DNA from: Candidatus Krumholzibacteriota bacterium | GTDB lineage: Bacteria; Krumholzibacteriota; Krumholzibacteriia; Krumholzibacteriales; Krumholzibacteriaceae | Reading direction: 5' to 3' | NCBI GenBank assembly: GCA_030667985.1 | Contig: DAOUUU010000011.1 | Coordinates: forward strand, 1 to 33,827 | DNA: 33,827 nt | In this document: positions 8,480-16,245 of the stretch, piece after piece | Layout of the letters: every line of letters starts with the position of its first letter | Position numbering within the stretch: the first letter of the stretch is position 1 | Notes under the pieces: model-generated | Told to the model about the DNA's origin: nothing | Seen by the model: only the letters and a program-made list of their open reading frames with translations | The model's database searches: none | Translations under genes and position numbers: made by a program

Positions 8480-10795
8480 CTACCGCCGCCTGCTGCCGCT
8501 CGATTTCGGTCTCGTACTCCTCTGCCCGCTGCTCTTGGATCTTGTCTGACGCTGATAGTCATTAGAGCGCGTGTTGCCCCTCTGGCGGGCGTCGTGCTGA
8601 CGCTGCAAGTCGGATTGTTTCGGTTTTTGCGTCTGTGGTGTCGATTTGGGTCTCGTGTCTCTGGATTGATCGGCCGGTCTCGTCTGTTTCGAGCTGTCGG
8701 TCGGCCGCGTCTGTCTGGAGCTGTCAGTAGGCCGCGTTTCTCTCGAACGGTCTGTCGGCCTGGTTTCCCTCGAGCCGGAAGGCTTCTGGGCGGCTCGATC
8801 CGTTGATTTCCAGCCATCGTTTGTGCGCTGCTCCCAGCCCTTATCTGTCTTGCGGTGCACATTTCCGTTCCGGTCGGAATAGATGTTGTTCTCGCGCGTG
8901 CGTGGTTGAGCGGTGCCGGGTCTGGTCGCTCGATCTGCCGTGCTAACGCCCGGCGCTCTTGTCTTTGTCTTGCGGTCCATCGTGCTTACCGTGCCCGAGG
9001 GGTGTTTCCGGTAGACATTGTTGTAATGGGTCGGGCGCCTGGAAGCATGGTGTCCGGCATAGTAGCCGGCGCGCATTCCGTGATAGTACCCGTGGCGATA
9101 ACCGGCATGGTAGCCGGCCGGTCCCCACCAACCACCGTAACCTGGGTGACCGACTCTCACATGGAACCAGCCGCCGTATGTGAAGCCGACCGAGAAGCCC
9201 CAGCCGGTGTAGGGATTCCAGTGGACACCGAAGCCGTACGTCACCGGTCTCGGGTAGTAGTAATGTCCGTACCAGGGGTGATACCTGTAACCCGTTCCGT
9301 AAACGACCGTTCCATAGTAGGTATACGAGCAGACGTAGCCTGGCGTGTACCCCACGTACACGACACTTGGAGTGTAGCTGTATACATAGACGTAACGCAC
9401 ATTGTACACGGGCGAGCTGGGCGGGATTGTCTGAACCGCGGCCGGAACCTCCACGCAGACGGCCCAGGGTCCCACCGGAGCGGCCGAGACAAACCAGACC
9501 GCGTCGTTACAGCAGTAGTAGCTGTTATCTATCAGGAGGACCGACTTGTCCGTGTTGACGGCGTACTGGACCTCGGTCTCTTCTATCTTCTCGAATTTCG
9601 GATCGCCGTCGTACTCGATCTCTAGGGCCGCCTTTTCCCGGTCGACGGCCGCTGTCTGCGGAATCTCGTTTTCGAGCACAGCCTCGCGCGCCTCCTGGGT
9701 CTCGGGCACGCTGGCTAGAACCGATCCCTTCTCCGATTCGGGGGAGATGGTCTTGAACTCCTCGGGCAGCTCGCCGGGCGGCACGAATTCCCATGGGCCA
9801 TTGTCGAGTGATTTCGTCACGTACCAGCGGCCCGAGAGAAGGACGAAATGTCTTTGCGAAGAGATCTCCATGAAGACGTCGCTGTCCGTATTGTCCATAT
9901 AGAGCAGGCTCTCGGTGCCGGTGATCGGTTGATAGGAGGGAGTACCGTCGGCAGTGATCAATTCGGCCGGCTCTGTGCTTACTATGATCTCGGGAGGCGA
10001 GCCGGATCCGGTCTCCATTTCCTCTTCCTCTATATCATCCTGTTGCTCTACCATCTTCACTGCGATCTCGACGATCTCCTTGGGGGGCGACGCTGTATGT
10101 TTCCACTCATCTGATACTTTTCCCGCCGTATACCAGAATTCCCCGCCCTTCAGGTAAAAGCGCTTCGCCTTGGGATCCTGGATTACGAGAAAAGGCGTGT
10201 TCATGATATATTTATATTTCGTATTCTCGAGATCACGGATGACCGGCTCGCCGTCGACAAAAACGAGCACGGCGGGCTTGCTCCGGTAATGGATCTTGGG
10301 CGGATCGTTATTGAAATTGACCGCTGCCTTTTGTTCCCGCTCCACCGTCTCGAGACTTGCGATGAGGCGGTCGAGGGAGATGCTGTAATTCCATTTGGGT
10401 ATCTCGCGTTCGACTATCGCAGAGAACTCCTTGATCCAATCTTCCGATGCCTCGGGAAACTTCGCCGTTGAAACAGCGAGGTCGACGAGGTAGACCATCC
10501 TGTTTTCCAGATCAGTCCTCATACGGCAGGTGAACCAGACGGCGCCGAAGGCCGGCTCTTTCCTGTCCTTCAATGCGACCGATACCGCAGCCCGCGAGTT
10601 GAGTATGTTGTTCTCGAAGGATTCAGGCTGGGGCTGATAGATCGTTATCGTGCCCTGTGGGACAACGATGTCCCGAGGCCATGGTATGCCCTCCTCCCCT
10701 TCCTTTATCTCGATGGCAATGGTTTGAAAGGAAGTGGAGAGAACGATCAGAGTCATGGCGGTCACCATGAGCAGAGTCTTCTGTGTCAGATTCAT
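8480..10795 (-). CDS. Tyr/Gly-rich exported surface protein with basic repeat tail (carbohydrate-binding V/XII-like)
   Basis: I start this at the ATG at 10795 (MNLTQK, 771 residues), preceded by AAGGGGGAA; the track's 10828 start is upstream of that site. A signal peptide is followed by a globular part with three similar segments. Each contains a 'vdGeP...ntpf/lvi.d...fYl...g.Wy.a....GpWe' pattern (for example FYLKGGEFWYTA, VLLSGRWYVT, LIDNSYYCCNDAVWF with GPW). Then comes an extremely Tyr/Gly/His-rich stretch (GYRHGYYHGMRAGYY type), and finally a highly basic Thr/Arg/Pro/Ser tail with 9-residue repeats. This resembles proteins that databases name 'carbohydrate-binding family V/XII', whose role is unproven. 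The cationic tail could bind polyanions such as LPS, peptidoglycan or nucleic acid; that is inference. Confidence 0.6.
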   Translation of the reverse strand: MNLTQKTLLMVTAMTLIVLSTSFQTIAIEIKEGEEGIPWPRDIVVPQGTITIYQPQPESFENNILNSRAAVSVALKDRKEPAFGAVWFTCRMRTDLENRMVYLVDLAVSTAKFPEASEDWIKEFSAIVEREIPKWNYSISLDRLIASLETVEREQKAAVNFNNDPPKIHYRSKPAVLVFVDGEPVIRDLENTKYKYIMNTPFLVIQDPKAKRFYLKGGEFWYTAGKVSDEWKHTASPPKEIVEIAVKMVEQQDDIEEEEMETGSGSPPEIIVSTEPAELITADGTPSYQPITGTESLLYMDNTDSDVFMEISSQRHFVLLSGRWYVTKSLDNGPWEFVPPGELPEEFKTISPESEKGSVLASVPETQEAREAVLENEIPQTAAVDREKAALEIEYDGDPKFEKIEETEVQYAVNTDKSVLLIDNSYYCCNDAVWFVSAAPVGPWAVCVEVPAAVQTIPPSSPVYNVRYVYVYSYTPSVVYVGYTPGYVCSYTYYGTVVYGTGYRYHPWYGHYYYPRPVTYGFGVHWNPYTGWGFSVGFTYGGWFHVRVGHPGYGGWWGPAGYHAGYRHGYYHGMRAGYYAGHHASRRPTHYNNVYRKHPSGTVSTMDRKTKTRAPGVSTADRATRPGTAQPRTRENNIYSDRNGNVHRKTDKGWEQRTNDGWKSTDRAAQKPSGSRETRPTDRSRETRPTDSSRQTRPTDSSKQTRPADQSRDTRPKSTPQTQKPKQSDLQRQHDARQRGNTRSNDYQRQTRSKSSGQRSTRPKSSGSRRR
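8639..8773 (-). repeat. Five tandem 27-bp units coding a 9-residue repeat
   Basis: Within the basic tail of the Tyr/Gly-rich protein, five units read SRETRPTDR, SRETRPTDS, SRQTRPTDS, SKQTRPADQ and SRDTRPKST. They are in frame and recognisably similar at the DNA level, as expected from unit duplication with later drift. The repeat number may vary between strains. Confidence 0.75.
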
Positions 10796-10868
10796 TACGG
10801 ATTCCCCCTTAAAGTTTAACCATCGCACGATCGGCGATGATGTTTAGATTATCCATATATAAAAGTTA

Positions 10869-10898
10869 TTGCAAGCCAAGGCGGAATGTCAACATAAT
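10869..10898 (+). promoter_or_regulatory. Candidate sigma-70 promoter for the FadL/PorV-like gene
   Basis: TTGCAA, an 18-bp spacer and CATAAT lie in the gap between two divergent genes. The TTG that the ORF track uses as a start codon (10869) is the -35 hexamer in this reading. That supports the downstream TTG at 10980 as the real start. Confidence 0.35.
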
Positions 10899-10979
10899 AG
10901 GCGCTGTCGGTCTGGTGAGGTTGTTCATTTGGAGCTCGCTTTTTATCGAAGTAATCCTGAACCCCGGGAGAGCATAGGT

Positions 10980-12374
10980 TTGAAAGCATTGCATATTTCG
11001 AATGTACTGGTTTCCGCTGTACGGCTTCCGCTGGTTGTTATCCTTCTCTGCTCTGCCGCATCATCGGTGGCGATAGCTCAGGACTCCCACTACTGGACGA
11101 ACCAGTACGGCACTATGGCCAATATGCTTGGTGGGGCTGTAGTAGGCAGCGTTCGCGATCCGAGCTCGGTCTACTACAATCCGGGTGCGATGGGGCTCGG
11201 TGAGGATTCGACGCTTGTAATAAGTACCGATGTGCTTCGGATCAGGGAACTGAGATACAGTGGGTGGGGAATAAGGGAGGAGGATCTGGTGTCGTTCACG
11301 GGAGGGTCGGCGCCGGGCATGTTTGCTATCAGGGTACCATTCCATGTGGCCGACGACCATCAGCTGGCGATATCCTATCTCAAGCGCCAGGATCTGAATG
11401 TGGAATTACAGGGTATTGTAGCGGATCGGATCGACGCCCTTCCCCCGGCCGGTGATGAGGACTTTTCTGCCGAGGCGCTTATGCGCCAGAACATGGGCGA
11501 GGACTGGTACGGCCTTACGTGGAGCTACAAGGTGAATGACCGCATGGCGGTGGGCGCCACCTGGAACGTCGCAGTCCGCAGCCAGCGAAATCGTTTTCAG
11601 ACGGTCGCGCAGCTTCTTGCGGAGGACGGTTCGCACAATGTGGCCAATGTCGTCTCCGATTACAACTTTTTCAATGTTCGGACGCTGTGGAAGCTCGGAG
11701 CCGCCATGGAGCGCGGACCGTGGGCGTTCGGCTTGGCCGTGACGACTCCTAGTCTCGATTTGTTCGGAACCGGGTCGGCCTACTACAACATCGGTTTTTT
11801 CGACAGTGAAACGGCGGAGAACAATACATTGATGGCTGATACGAAGAAGGATATGGGCGCGGACTACGAGTCGCCTTTATCGGTCGCGGCGGGGGTGTCA
11901 TACAGTTTTGGAAGCACGGGTTTGCATATCACCGCCGAGTGGTTCAACGAGGTCAAGGAGTTCGAGGTGATATCTCTCGAGGGCTTTGTCATAGATATTG
12001 GAGACCGGACTTTATACCCTTCTTTGGTTCATGGCCTGAATGAGGTTTTAAATGTAGGAATCGGGATCGATCATCGGTTCCATAGCGGAGTTTCGATCTA
12101 TGGCGGTTTTACAACCGATTATTCCGCTTTCAAGTCCGCTGAGGAATCTATGCTGTCGGTCACAAACTGGGATATCTATCACGCAACACTCGGCAGCTAT
12201 TTTTCTTTTTATCATATAGGCTTTACTCTGGGTTTCAGTTACTCGTTCGGTAACGGTGTCTTCGACAGAATCTCCGAATTTAGCGGGATCAGCAGCGGCG
12301 ATCTCGTCGGATCCTCCGAAGAGAAGGCTGTCGACTACAGGCAGCTCAAGTTCATCATCGGAATAGACTACTAG
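10980..12374 (+). CDS. Outer-membrane protein of the FadL/PorV-like type
   Basis: The mature protein opens with YGTMANMLGGAVVGSVRDPSSVYYNPGAMG. This is the conserved 'GG..vA.a.D.sa.yyNPAgl' signature of OMPP1/FadL/TodX and PorV-like barrels, and strand-like repeats then continue to the C-terminal FIIGIDY. FadL proteins pass hydrophobic compounds across the outer membrane; PorV proteins shuttle type IX cargo. I choose the TTG at 10980, preceded by GGGAGAG and giving a good signal peptide ending in VAIAQ (464 residues). The track's start at 10869 lacks a ribosome site and would put 37 non-hydrophobic residues in front of the signal. The next gene encodes a protein with a type IX-like sorting domain, which makes a PorV-like role conceivable but unproven. 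Confidence 0.65.
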   Translation: MKALHISNVLVSAVRLPLVVILLCSAASSVAIAQDSHYWTNQYGTMANMLGGAVVGSVRDPSSVYYNPGAMGLGEDSTLVISTDVLRIRELRYSGWGIREEDLVSFTGGSAPGMFAIRVPFHVADDHQLAISYLKRQDLNVELQGIVADRIDALPPAGDEDFSAEALMRQNMGEDWYGLTWSYKVNDRMAVGATWNVAVRSQRNRFQTVAQLLAEDGSHNVANVVSDYNFFNVRTLWKLGAAMERGPWAFGLAVTTPSLDLFGTGSAYYNIGFFDSETAENNTLMADTKKDMGADYESPLSVAAGVSYSFGSTGLHITAEWFNEVKEFEVISLEGFVIDIGDRTLYPSLVHGLNEVLNVGIGIDHRFHSGVSIYGGFTTDYSAFKSAEESMLSVTNWDIYHATLGSYFSFYHIGFTLGFSYSFGNGVFDRISEFSGISSGDLVGSSEEKAVDYRQLKFIIGIDY

Positions 12375-12390
12375 GGTCAAACTAATCCGT

Positions 12391-12419
12391 TTGCAAAAAT
12401 TCAGAGTGGATTGTATCTT
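12391..12419 (+). promoter_or_regulatory. Candidate promoter for the sorting-domain protein
   Basis: TTGCAA, a 17-bp spacer and TATCTT lie 17 bp after the preceding stop codon, placing a start site about 175 nt before the next ATG. The match is moderate. Confidence 0.35.
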
Positions 12420-12439
12420 TTATGTGTAGGGGATGCGTG

Positions 12440-12563
12440 CAGTATATACTGTATGGTCGAAGCGGTTTCCCCGGCGCGCCGAAGAAGCGAAACGGCGCGT
12501 AAATAGCGGATGGATTGCTCCTCACCGCAATCAGCCACTTGATCCGGTAGCATCAAAACCGGA
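12440..12563 (+). promoter_or_regulatory. Possibly structured mRNA leader
   Basis: The 225-bp gap between 12374 and 12600 holds a perfect 12-bp palindrome (CAGTATATACTG, 12440-12451). It is followed by three consecutive 6-bp hairpins: CGCGCC/GGCGCG (12475-12499), GATTGC/GCAATC (12513-12532) and TCCGGT/ACCGGA (12543-12563). I could not match this to a riboswitch consensus I know, so it is noted as a possible folded leader only. Confidence 0.3.
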
Positions 12564-12599
12564 AACAGCTTTTAAGTTTCCAGAAGGAGGGGTTGTCCG

Positions 12600-14636
12600 A
12601 TGAGAGATCGCGCTGGTGTTTTTTTCGTCAGTCTTTTCCTGGTAATCCTGATTCTTGTCTTCTTTGGTACCGCCGATTCGAGGGATCTATCGGCCGAGTC
12701 GCAGGAGAAGCAGCTCGATGGTCCTTCCCGTGTTCTCGTGATCGATGGGAGCAATGTCCACGACGTTGGCGAATTGCTCACGCATGTCGGCAACTGGGGA
12801 ATCTTCGGTTCAATGCCGAGCGCTACACTTCCATTCTCTTTCGCTCCGTCGGCCGAATGGCCGGCAGGCAGCGGTGTGGAGCATCTCTATATATCAGGAC
12901 TCTGGGTCGGAGCGATAAAGAACCTGCTTCCGGCCGTCTCGACCGCCGCTTTCGAGTTCGAATTCCGGCCGACCGATAGTCTGATCGATATCATCTATCG
13001 TTCCATAGAGGGGAATGCAGGTGGCTCGAGGCTTCCCTCGGCGACAGCAGACGACGATGGCGACGGCATGATCGACGAGGATTGGCTCGACGGGCATGAC
13101 AACGACATGGACGGTTTGATCGACGAGGACTACGCGGCTATATCGGACCAGATGTTCAGCTGCTGGTTCACCGATGATCAGCCGCAAATGACCCAGATCT
13201 ATCCCGAACACAATCCTTTGAACATCATGGTGCGGCAGGAGAGCTACCAGTGGACGGATGACAGCTTCGACGATTTCGTCGGGATCCGTTACTTCATCAC
13301 GAATGTCGGTACCGAGCCGCTGGAGAATGTATATCTCGGTTTCTTCGCCGACTGCGATATCGGATCCCGATACATGAATCAATATTGGATGGATGATGCT
13401 GGGAGTAGTTATATCGAGACGGTTCCCACAGATATCGGATCGGCAGAAGTCATGATGGCATACGCCTATGACGAGGATGGCGACGGGGGAGCGACTCCGA
13501 GCTACTTCGGCGTTCAGCTCCTCGGGTTTACGACTGATCCGCTTGGTGTCAACGCACCGTCAGCAGTCGAAATTAATGCTATTCGATTCTTTAGTGGAGA
13601 CCAACCGTTTGAAAACGGTGGAGATCCGACGAATGACTTTGAGCGGTACGAGGCCCTGTCCACGGCCGGCATCGACAGGGGGATTACATTCGGTGACGTA
13701 AGGTTTCTCATAAGTGCAGGGCCCTTCGAATCGCTCGCTCCGGGAGAATCGATCGAGATACATCTCGCCCTCACCGCAGGTGATGGGCTCGAGGGCCTGG
13801 TTGAGAACGCGGCCTACGCCAAACGTTTCTTCGACGGTACCTGGTTCGATATCGACGGCGATCCGGAGACCGGTATAAACGGAAAAGAGACCCAGGTTCA
13901 CTGGCTGCTCGGAGAGACGGTCGCGCACTCGCACATTCTTGACATAAAACCGGGTTCCTGCCCGAATCCCTTCAACGTGAAGCTGTTCGACTACGTCGAC
14001 GGCGACAAAGATAACAAGGGGGGCGTGCTCCCAGTTGCGATTCTGGGGAGCAGTGATTTTGATGTCTATGATGTCGATCTCGGAAGCCTCATGTTAGAGG
14101 GCGTGATTCCCCTCGAGACGGGTATCGGTTACGAGGATGTCTCATCTCCCGACAGCAGCTACGATGAGTGCGGCTGTGAGGAGTTCGGACCCGACGGATA
14201 CATCGATCTCGTGATGAAGTTCAACAGTCTCGAGATCGCCGAGGCGATCATGCCGGCCGGCGTCGCCGGCGAGGAGCGGGTATTGACCCTGACAGGAAGC
14301 CTGCTGGACGGCACGATGTTCGAGGCGACCGACTGCATCGTGTTCGTCGGCAAGGAGAAGAAGGACAAGGGAAAGGAGCCGGCACTATACGCCGCCTCGC
14401 CGAACCCGTTCAATCCGATTACGATGGTTTCGTATTACTTGCCGGAACGGCAACGCATCCGGCTGTCTGTTTACGACGTCCAGGGGCGCCTTGTCGGTGT
14501 GATCGACGAAGGCTTCAGGGGCGCTGGTGAACACATGGTCGAATGGAATGCCCGCGGTGTGGCAAGCGGTGTCTACTTCTCCCGCCTCGAAGCGGGGGTT
14601 TACACCAGGACGCAGAAGATGATATTGCTCAGGTAG
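12600..14636 (+). CDS. Secreted calcium-loop protein with C-terminal type IX-like (FlgD-fold) sorting domain
   Basis: AAGGAGG nine nt before the ATG fixes the start (678 residues). A signal peptide spans about residues 1-27. At roughly 151-180 lie two Asp-rich calcium loops of the DxDxDGxxDE type (DDDGDGMIDED and DNDMDGLIDED). A long beta-sandwich region follows, then a domain starting DIKPGSCPNPFN with GVLPVAILGSSDFD, which I recognise as a recurrent module of secreted planctomycete and FCB proteins. The last 80 residues begin ASPNPFNPIT and run through LSVYDVQGRLV and ASGVYFSRLEAG to KMILLR, the standard sorting and anchoring domain of type IX-like secretion. The protein is therefore probably delivered to the cell surface. 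The partner or substrate is unknown. Confidence 0.75.
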   Translation: MRDRAGVFFVSLFLVILILVFFGTADSRDLSAESQEKQLDGPSRVLVIDGSNVHDVGELLTHVGNWGIFGSMPSATLPFSFAPSAEWPAGSGVEHLYISGLWVGAIKNLLPAVSTAAFEFEFRPTDSLIDIIYRSIEGNAGGSRLPSATADDDGDGMIDEDWLDGHDNDMDGLIDEDYAAISDQMFSCWFTDDQPQMTQIYPEHNPLNIMVRQESYQWTDDSFDDFVGIRYFITNVGTEPLENVYLGFFADCDIGSRYMNQYWMDDAGSSYIETVPTDIGSAEVMMAYAYDEDGDGGATPSYFGVQLLGFTTDPLGVNAPSAVEINAIRFFSGDQPFENGGDPTNDFERYEALSTAGIDRGITFGDVRFLISAGPFESLAPGESIEIHLALTAGDGLEGLVENAAYAKRFFDGTWFDIDGDPETGINGKETQVHWLLGETVAHSHILDIKPGSCPNPFNVKLFDYVDGDKDNKGGVLPVAILGSSDFDVYDVDLGSLMLEGVIPLETGIGYEDVSSPDSSYDECGCEEFGPDGYIDLVMKFNSLEIAEAIMPAGVAGEERVLTLTGSLLDGTMFEATDCIVFVGKEKKDKGKEPALYAASPNPFNPITMVSYYLPERQRIRLSVYDVQGRLVGVIDEGFRGAGEHMVEWNARGVASGVYFSRLEAGVYTRTQKMILLR

Positions 14637-14726
14637 ATGAAGATACTGCTTGCAGAGCCGTTTCTGACCGGATCCCATGATGTATGGTCTCGTGAGTAGT
14701 CCAGCAGGAGTGCTCACGAGATCTTT
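14637..14726 (+). other. Amber-interrupted 5' end of the DUF3524 glycosyltransferase gene
   Basis: Directly after the preceding TAG, an ATG opens a frame reading MKILLAEPFLTGSHDVWSRE, then TAG (14697-14699), then SSRSAHEIF. It runs without a shift into the downstream ORF. The opening matches the conserved DUF3524 N-terminus (hydrophobic strand, E-P/A-F/Y, GSH), so this is coding sequence of the same gene broken by one nonsense codon at position 21. A single substitution (for example TAC to TAG) or a sequencing error would explain it. Confidence 0.75.
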
Positions 14727-15734
14727 TTGCTCGGCCTGGAGGGAAGGCACTGGAAGTGGAGAATGCACGGAGGCGCCGTTACTCTGGCGCGGCGTTTTCT
14801 AGAGTGCTCCTTCGAGCCCGACCTGATCCTTGCGAGCGACATGCTCGATCTCACAACCTTTCTCGCCCTGACGCGAAGCAGAACAGCCGGCAAGAAGACA
14901 GCACTCTACTTTCATGAGAATCAGATCGCCTATCCCTGGTCGGAGAACGATCCCGATCCTTCGCTGGAGCGCGATGTGCATTACGGTTTTATCAATTTCG
15001 CCTCGGCGCTGGCGGCGGATACGGTTCTCTTCAATTCAAGATACAATATGGATTCTTTTCTAAAAGGGCTCGGTCCGTTACTCGAGGGTTTCCCAGATTA
15101 CAAAGAGATCGATGCGATCAAGGGGATAGAGGAGAAATCACAGGTCCTGCCGCTCGGTGTCGATCTCGAGCGGTTCGATGAGCACAGGGGAACAAAGGAA
15201 CCGTTGCACCCGCCGCTCATTCTCTGGAATCACCGTTGGGAGTATGATAAGAACCCGGAGGAGTTTTTCGAGGCGCTCTTCAGGCTCAAAGAGGAGGGTG
15301 TCGACTACCAGGTCGCCCTGCTCGGCGAGCGGTTCTCGAAGTCGCCGCCCGTTTTCGAGGAGGCGGAGAGACGTCTCGGGGAATCGATAATCCATTCCGG
15401 TTATGTCGAAGATTTCGAGGAGTACGCTCACTGGCTCTTGCGCGCGGACATTCTGCCGGTCACGTCTGTACACGATTTCTTCGGGCGAAGCGTTGTGGAG
15501 GCGGTCTACTGCGGCTGCCATCCGCTCTTGCCGAGGCGGCTCGCCTACCCCGAGCATATCCCGGAGGAGCGGCACGATGAATTCTTCTACGATGACTTCG
15601 AGGGATTGCTGTCGAAGCTCAGGGCCCTGATCCTGAATATCGAGGAGACGAGAAGGATCAGAGTGAGCGGATTCGTCGATAAGTATGACTGGCGAGTGTT
15701 GGCTCCCCGCTACGATACGCTATTCGATATCTAA
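14727..15734 (+). CDS. DUF3524/GT4 glycosyltransferase (tRNA-queuosine alpha-mannosyltransferase family), N-terminally interrupted
   Basis: The family signature is clear: GRHWKWRMHGGA, LYFHENQIAYPW, INFASALAADTVLFNS and VLPLGVDL. The C-terminal GT-B half then has ILWNHRWEYDKNPE, HSGYVEDFEEYA, and the donor-binding region TSVHDFFGRSVVEAVYCGC. Characterised relatives (human GTDC1/QTMAN) mannosylate queuosine in tRNA-Asp. Some bacterial members are uncharacterised, so the substrate here is inferred. The intact gene would run 14637-15734 (365 codons plus stop). Because of the in-frame TAG at 14697, only a product starting at this weak TTG, or at a later codon, is possible without readthrough. That product lacks the first Rossmann strand and the GSH motif and is probably inactive. 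Confidence 0.75.
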   Translation: MLGLEGRHWKWRMHGGAVTLARRFLECSFEPDLILASDMLDLTTFLALTRSRTAGKKTALYFHENQIAYPWSENDPDPSLERDVHYGFINFASALAADTVLFNSRYNMDSFLKGLGPLLEGFPDYKEIDAIKGIEEKSQVLPLGVDLERFDEHRGTKEPLHPPLILWNHRWEYDKNPEEFFEALFRLKEEGVDYQVALLGERFSKSPPVFEEAERRLGESIIHSGYVEDFEEYAHWLLRADILPVTSVHDFFGRSVVEAVYCGCHPLLPRRLAYPEHIPEERHDEFFYDDFEGLLSKLRALILNIEETRRIRVSGFVDKYDWRVLAPRYDTLFDI

Positions 15735-15772
15735 CTCAATAACAACCACTTGTATGGAATGCAACATTTGCC

Positions 15773-15808
15773 TTGCCATTCTTTGGCTATTTGGTTAAAT
15801 TGCCAAAT
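15773..15808 (+). promoter_or_regulatory. Candidate arsenical-operon promoter with overlapping inverted repeat
   Basis: TTGCCA, a 16-bp spacer and TTAAAT form a reasonable sigma-70 promoter. The inverted repeat ATTTGG-N8-CCAAAT (15789-15808) covers the -10 hexamer, which is where an ArsR-type repressor would be expected to bind. Confidence 0.4.
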
Positions 15809-15814
15809 ATGGCT

Positions 15815-15887
15815 GATGTCTAGCCACCGTTTGTGGTCATTTCACCCGGTAGCAATGAAGATATCTAGCTACCGTTTATGGTCATTA
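15815..15887 (+). repeat. Two 28-bp direct repeats upstream of the arsR-like gene
   Basis: GATGTCTAGCCACCGTTTGT... (15815-15842) and GATATCTAGCTACCGTTTAT... (15860-15887) agree at 24 of 28 positions. They start 45 bp apart, about four helical turns. Each contains a short dyad (ACC-N6-GGT). They lie between the candidate promoter and the regulator gene and are probable operator sites; the binding protein is inferred. Confidence 0.6.
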
Positions 15888-15915
15888 TCACGGGCGCCGT
15901 CGAAAGGGCTCTGTT

Positions 15916-16245
15916 ATGGATCCAAAGACTCATGCATTGTTCGTGGAACGTGCCAGGATTATAAAAGCCCTTGCTCACCCGAGCCGGCTCTACATCGTCG
16001 ATCGCCTCTCGCAACGCGAGCACTGCGTCCAGGAGCTCGCCGAGCTCGTCAATGCCGATATCTCGACCGTGTCCAGGCACCTATCTATTCTCAAAAATGT
16101 TGATATCGTCAAGGATGAGAAGAGAGGGACAAAGGTCTTCTACAGCCTTCACACTCCATGTGTCCTCAACTTCTTCGGCTGCGTGGAGAAAGTCATCAAA
16201 TCGTCCGCCAGAGAGCGGGCCGATTTGCTCGAAAAGGAGAGTTGA
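15916..16245 (+). CDS. ArsR/SmtB-family metalloregulator
   Basis: The 109 residues form the winged helix of ArsR repressors: IIKALAHPSRLYIVDRLSQ, ELAELVNADISTVSRHLSILKNVDIV with the recognition helix, and the wing KRGTKVFYSL. Cysteines are at 37 (EHCVQEL, aligned with the first Cys of the E. coli ArsR ELCVCDL site), 82 and 89 (TPCVLNFFGC). The second Cys of the classical site is Gln. A trivalent-arsenic site built from C37, C82 and C89 is possible but unproven. The repressor normally leaves DNA on binding As(III) or organoarsenicals and so opens its own operon. The next gene begins at the base after this stop codon. The ribosome site is weak (AAGGGC). Confidence 0.85.
   Translation: MDPKTHALFVERARIIKALAHPSRLYIVDRLSQREHCVQELAELVNADISTVSRHLSILKNVDIVKDEKRGTKVFYSLHTPCVLNFFGCVEKVIKSSARERADLLEKES

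Noticed and set aside
10869-10979. 37-residue N-terminal extension of the FadL/PorV-like protein
   Set aside because: It begins at a TTG without a ribosome site, overlaps a promoter-like sequence, and would place polar residues before the signal peptide.
12420-12599. Cyclic-di-GMP or fluoride riboswitch
   Set aside because: Some short pieces look similar, but the core conserved loops and spacing of both classes are absent.
14697-14699. Genome-wide recoding of TAG, or pyrrolysine insertion
   Set aside because: TAG ends several other genes here (for example those stopping at 12374, 14636, 30238, 31299, 31953, and the PLD-like gene at 2488). A local event or an error is simpler.
15815-15887. 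CRISPR or mobile-element repeats
   Set aside because: Only two copies exist, they differ at four positions, and they sit in a promoter leader with no cas or transposase gene.
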